NCBI RefSeq assembly: GCF_023333585.1
Contig: NZ_JAIQZN010000005.1
Span: forward strand, 1-64,000
Direction: 5' to 3'
Length of the DNA: 64,000 nt
From: Argonema antarcticum A004/B2
GTDB taxonomy: Bacteria; Cyanobacteriota; Cyanobacteriia; Cyanobacteriales; Aerosakkonemataceae
Below the pieces are notes generated by a model. The model ran no database searches and was not told the DNA's origin. It saw nothing but the letters and a program-made list of their open reading frames with translations. Below, piece after piece: positions 63,961 through 64,000 of this stretch (position 1 is its first letter; every line of letters starts with the position of its first letter). The translations under genes and the position numbers were made by a program.

Positions 63961-64000
63961 GCTAAGAAGGGATGAACAATTCCGGGACTCGAATCCGCAA

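Noticed and set aside
63972-64000. tRNA T-arm-like sequence at the right window edge
   Set aside because: The minus strand shows ATTCGAG but the stems do not pair properly and the rest is outside the window.

Overview
The window is from a filamentous, phycobilisome-containing cyanobacterium. It encodes the photosystem I subunit PsaK (two copies), the phycobilisome core subunit ApcF, Ycf66, a plant-type ferredoxin and a complete alkane pathway (acyl-ACP reductase plus aldehyde-deformylating oxygenase). The HIP1 octamer GCGATCGC recurs throughout, and several families of small palindromic repeats litter the spacers, as in Oscillatoriales-like genomes. I cannot name a species.

Layout. 0.3-7 kb: fabD, a zinc-ribbon/kinase/GUN4 protein, a PspA/IM30-like protein, a PBP-like protein, plsC, a DUF2288 protein and an AI-2E family permease. 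7-10.4 kb: a YdcF-like protein, tRNA-Arg(CCU), a tocopherol-cyclase-like gene with a palindromic repeat duplicated in frame, and a CHAT-protease protein. 10.5-14.2 kb: a minus-strand accessory cluster of a NACHT ATPase, a Nif11-type RiPP precursor and a protein of unknown family. 14.7-22.5 kb: gnd, a thioredoxin-fold protein, ycf66, and an ileS carrying a CAAD membrane domain. 22.7-29.3 kb: the most unusual locus, a compact minus-strand set of winged-helix protein, AAA+ ATPase, a three-part protein (RNase D-like exonuclease + Cas4-like nuclease + FtsK/HerA motor) and ParA. 29.4-42.6 kb: sulfotransferase-like, glycosyltransferase, desA, thrC, BrkB-type and DUF4112 membrane proteins, a hydrolase, a TPR protein and hypotheticals. 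43-50.7 kb: the ado-aar-accA-SDR-folE-trpF block for alkanes, fatty acid supply, folate and tryptophan, bracketed by inverted copies of a 160-bp MITE. 50.8-60.8 kb: tandem psaK genes, a site-2 protease with CBS domains, a lipoate/octanoyl-transfer enzyme, YbjN, a methyltransferase, glnA with a canonical NtcA promoter far upstream, apcF and petF. 61-64 kb: a small membrane protein, a stack of repeats, a short NB-ARC ATPase and two tiny ORFs.

How the parts connect. The backbone is housekeeping: fatty acid and lipid synthesis (fabD, plsC, desA, accA, aar, ado), photosynthesis, and nitrogen and amino acid metabolism. Accessory signalling or defence-type proteins (CHAT, NACHT, NB-ARC, TPR, GUN4-kinase) are scattered through it. 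Small non-autonomous elements are very active here. They are nested in one another, sit inside coding sequences in frame, and supply the stop codons of at least two genes.

All functional calls rest on motif recognition by eye. No database or structure search was run.
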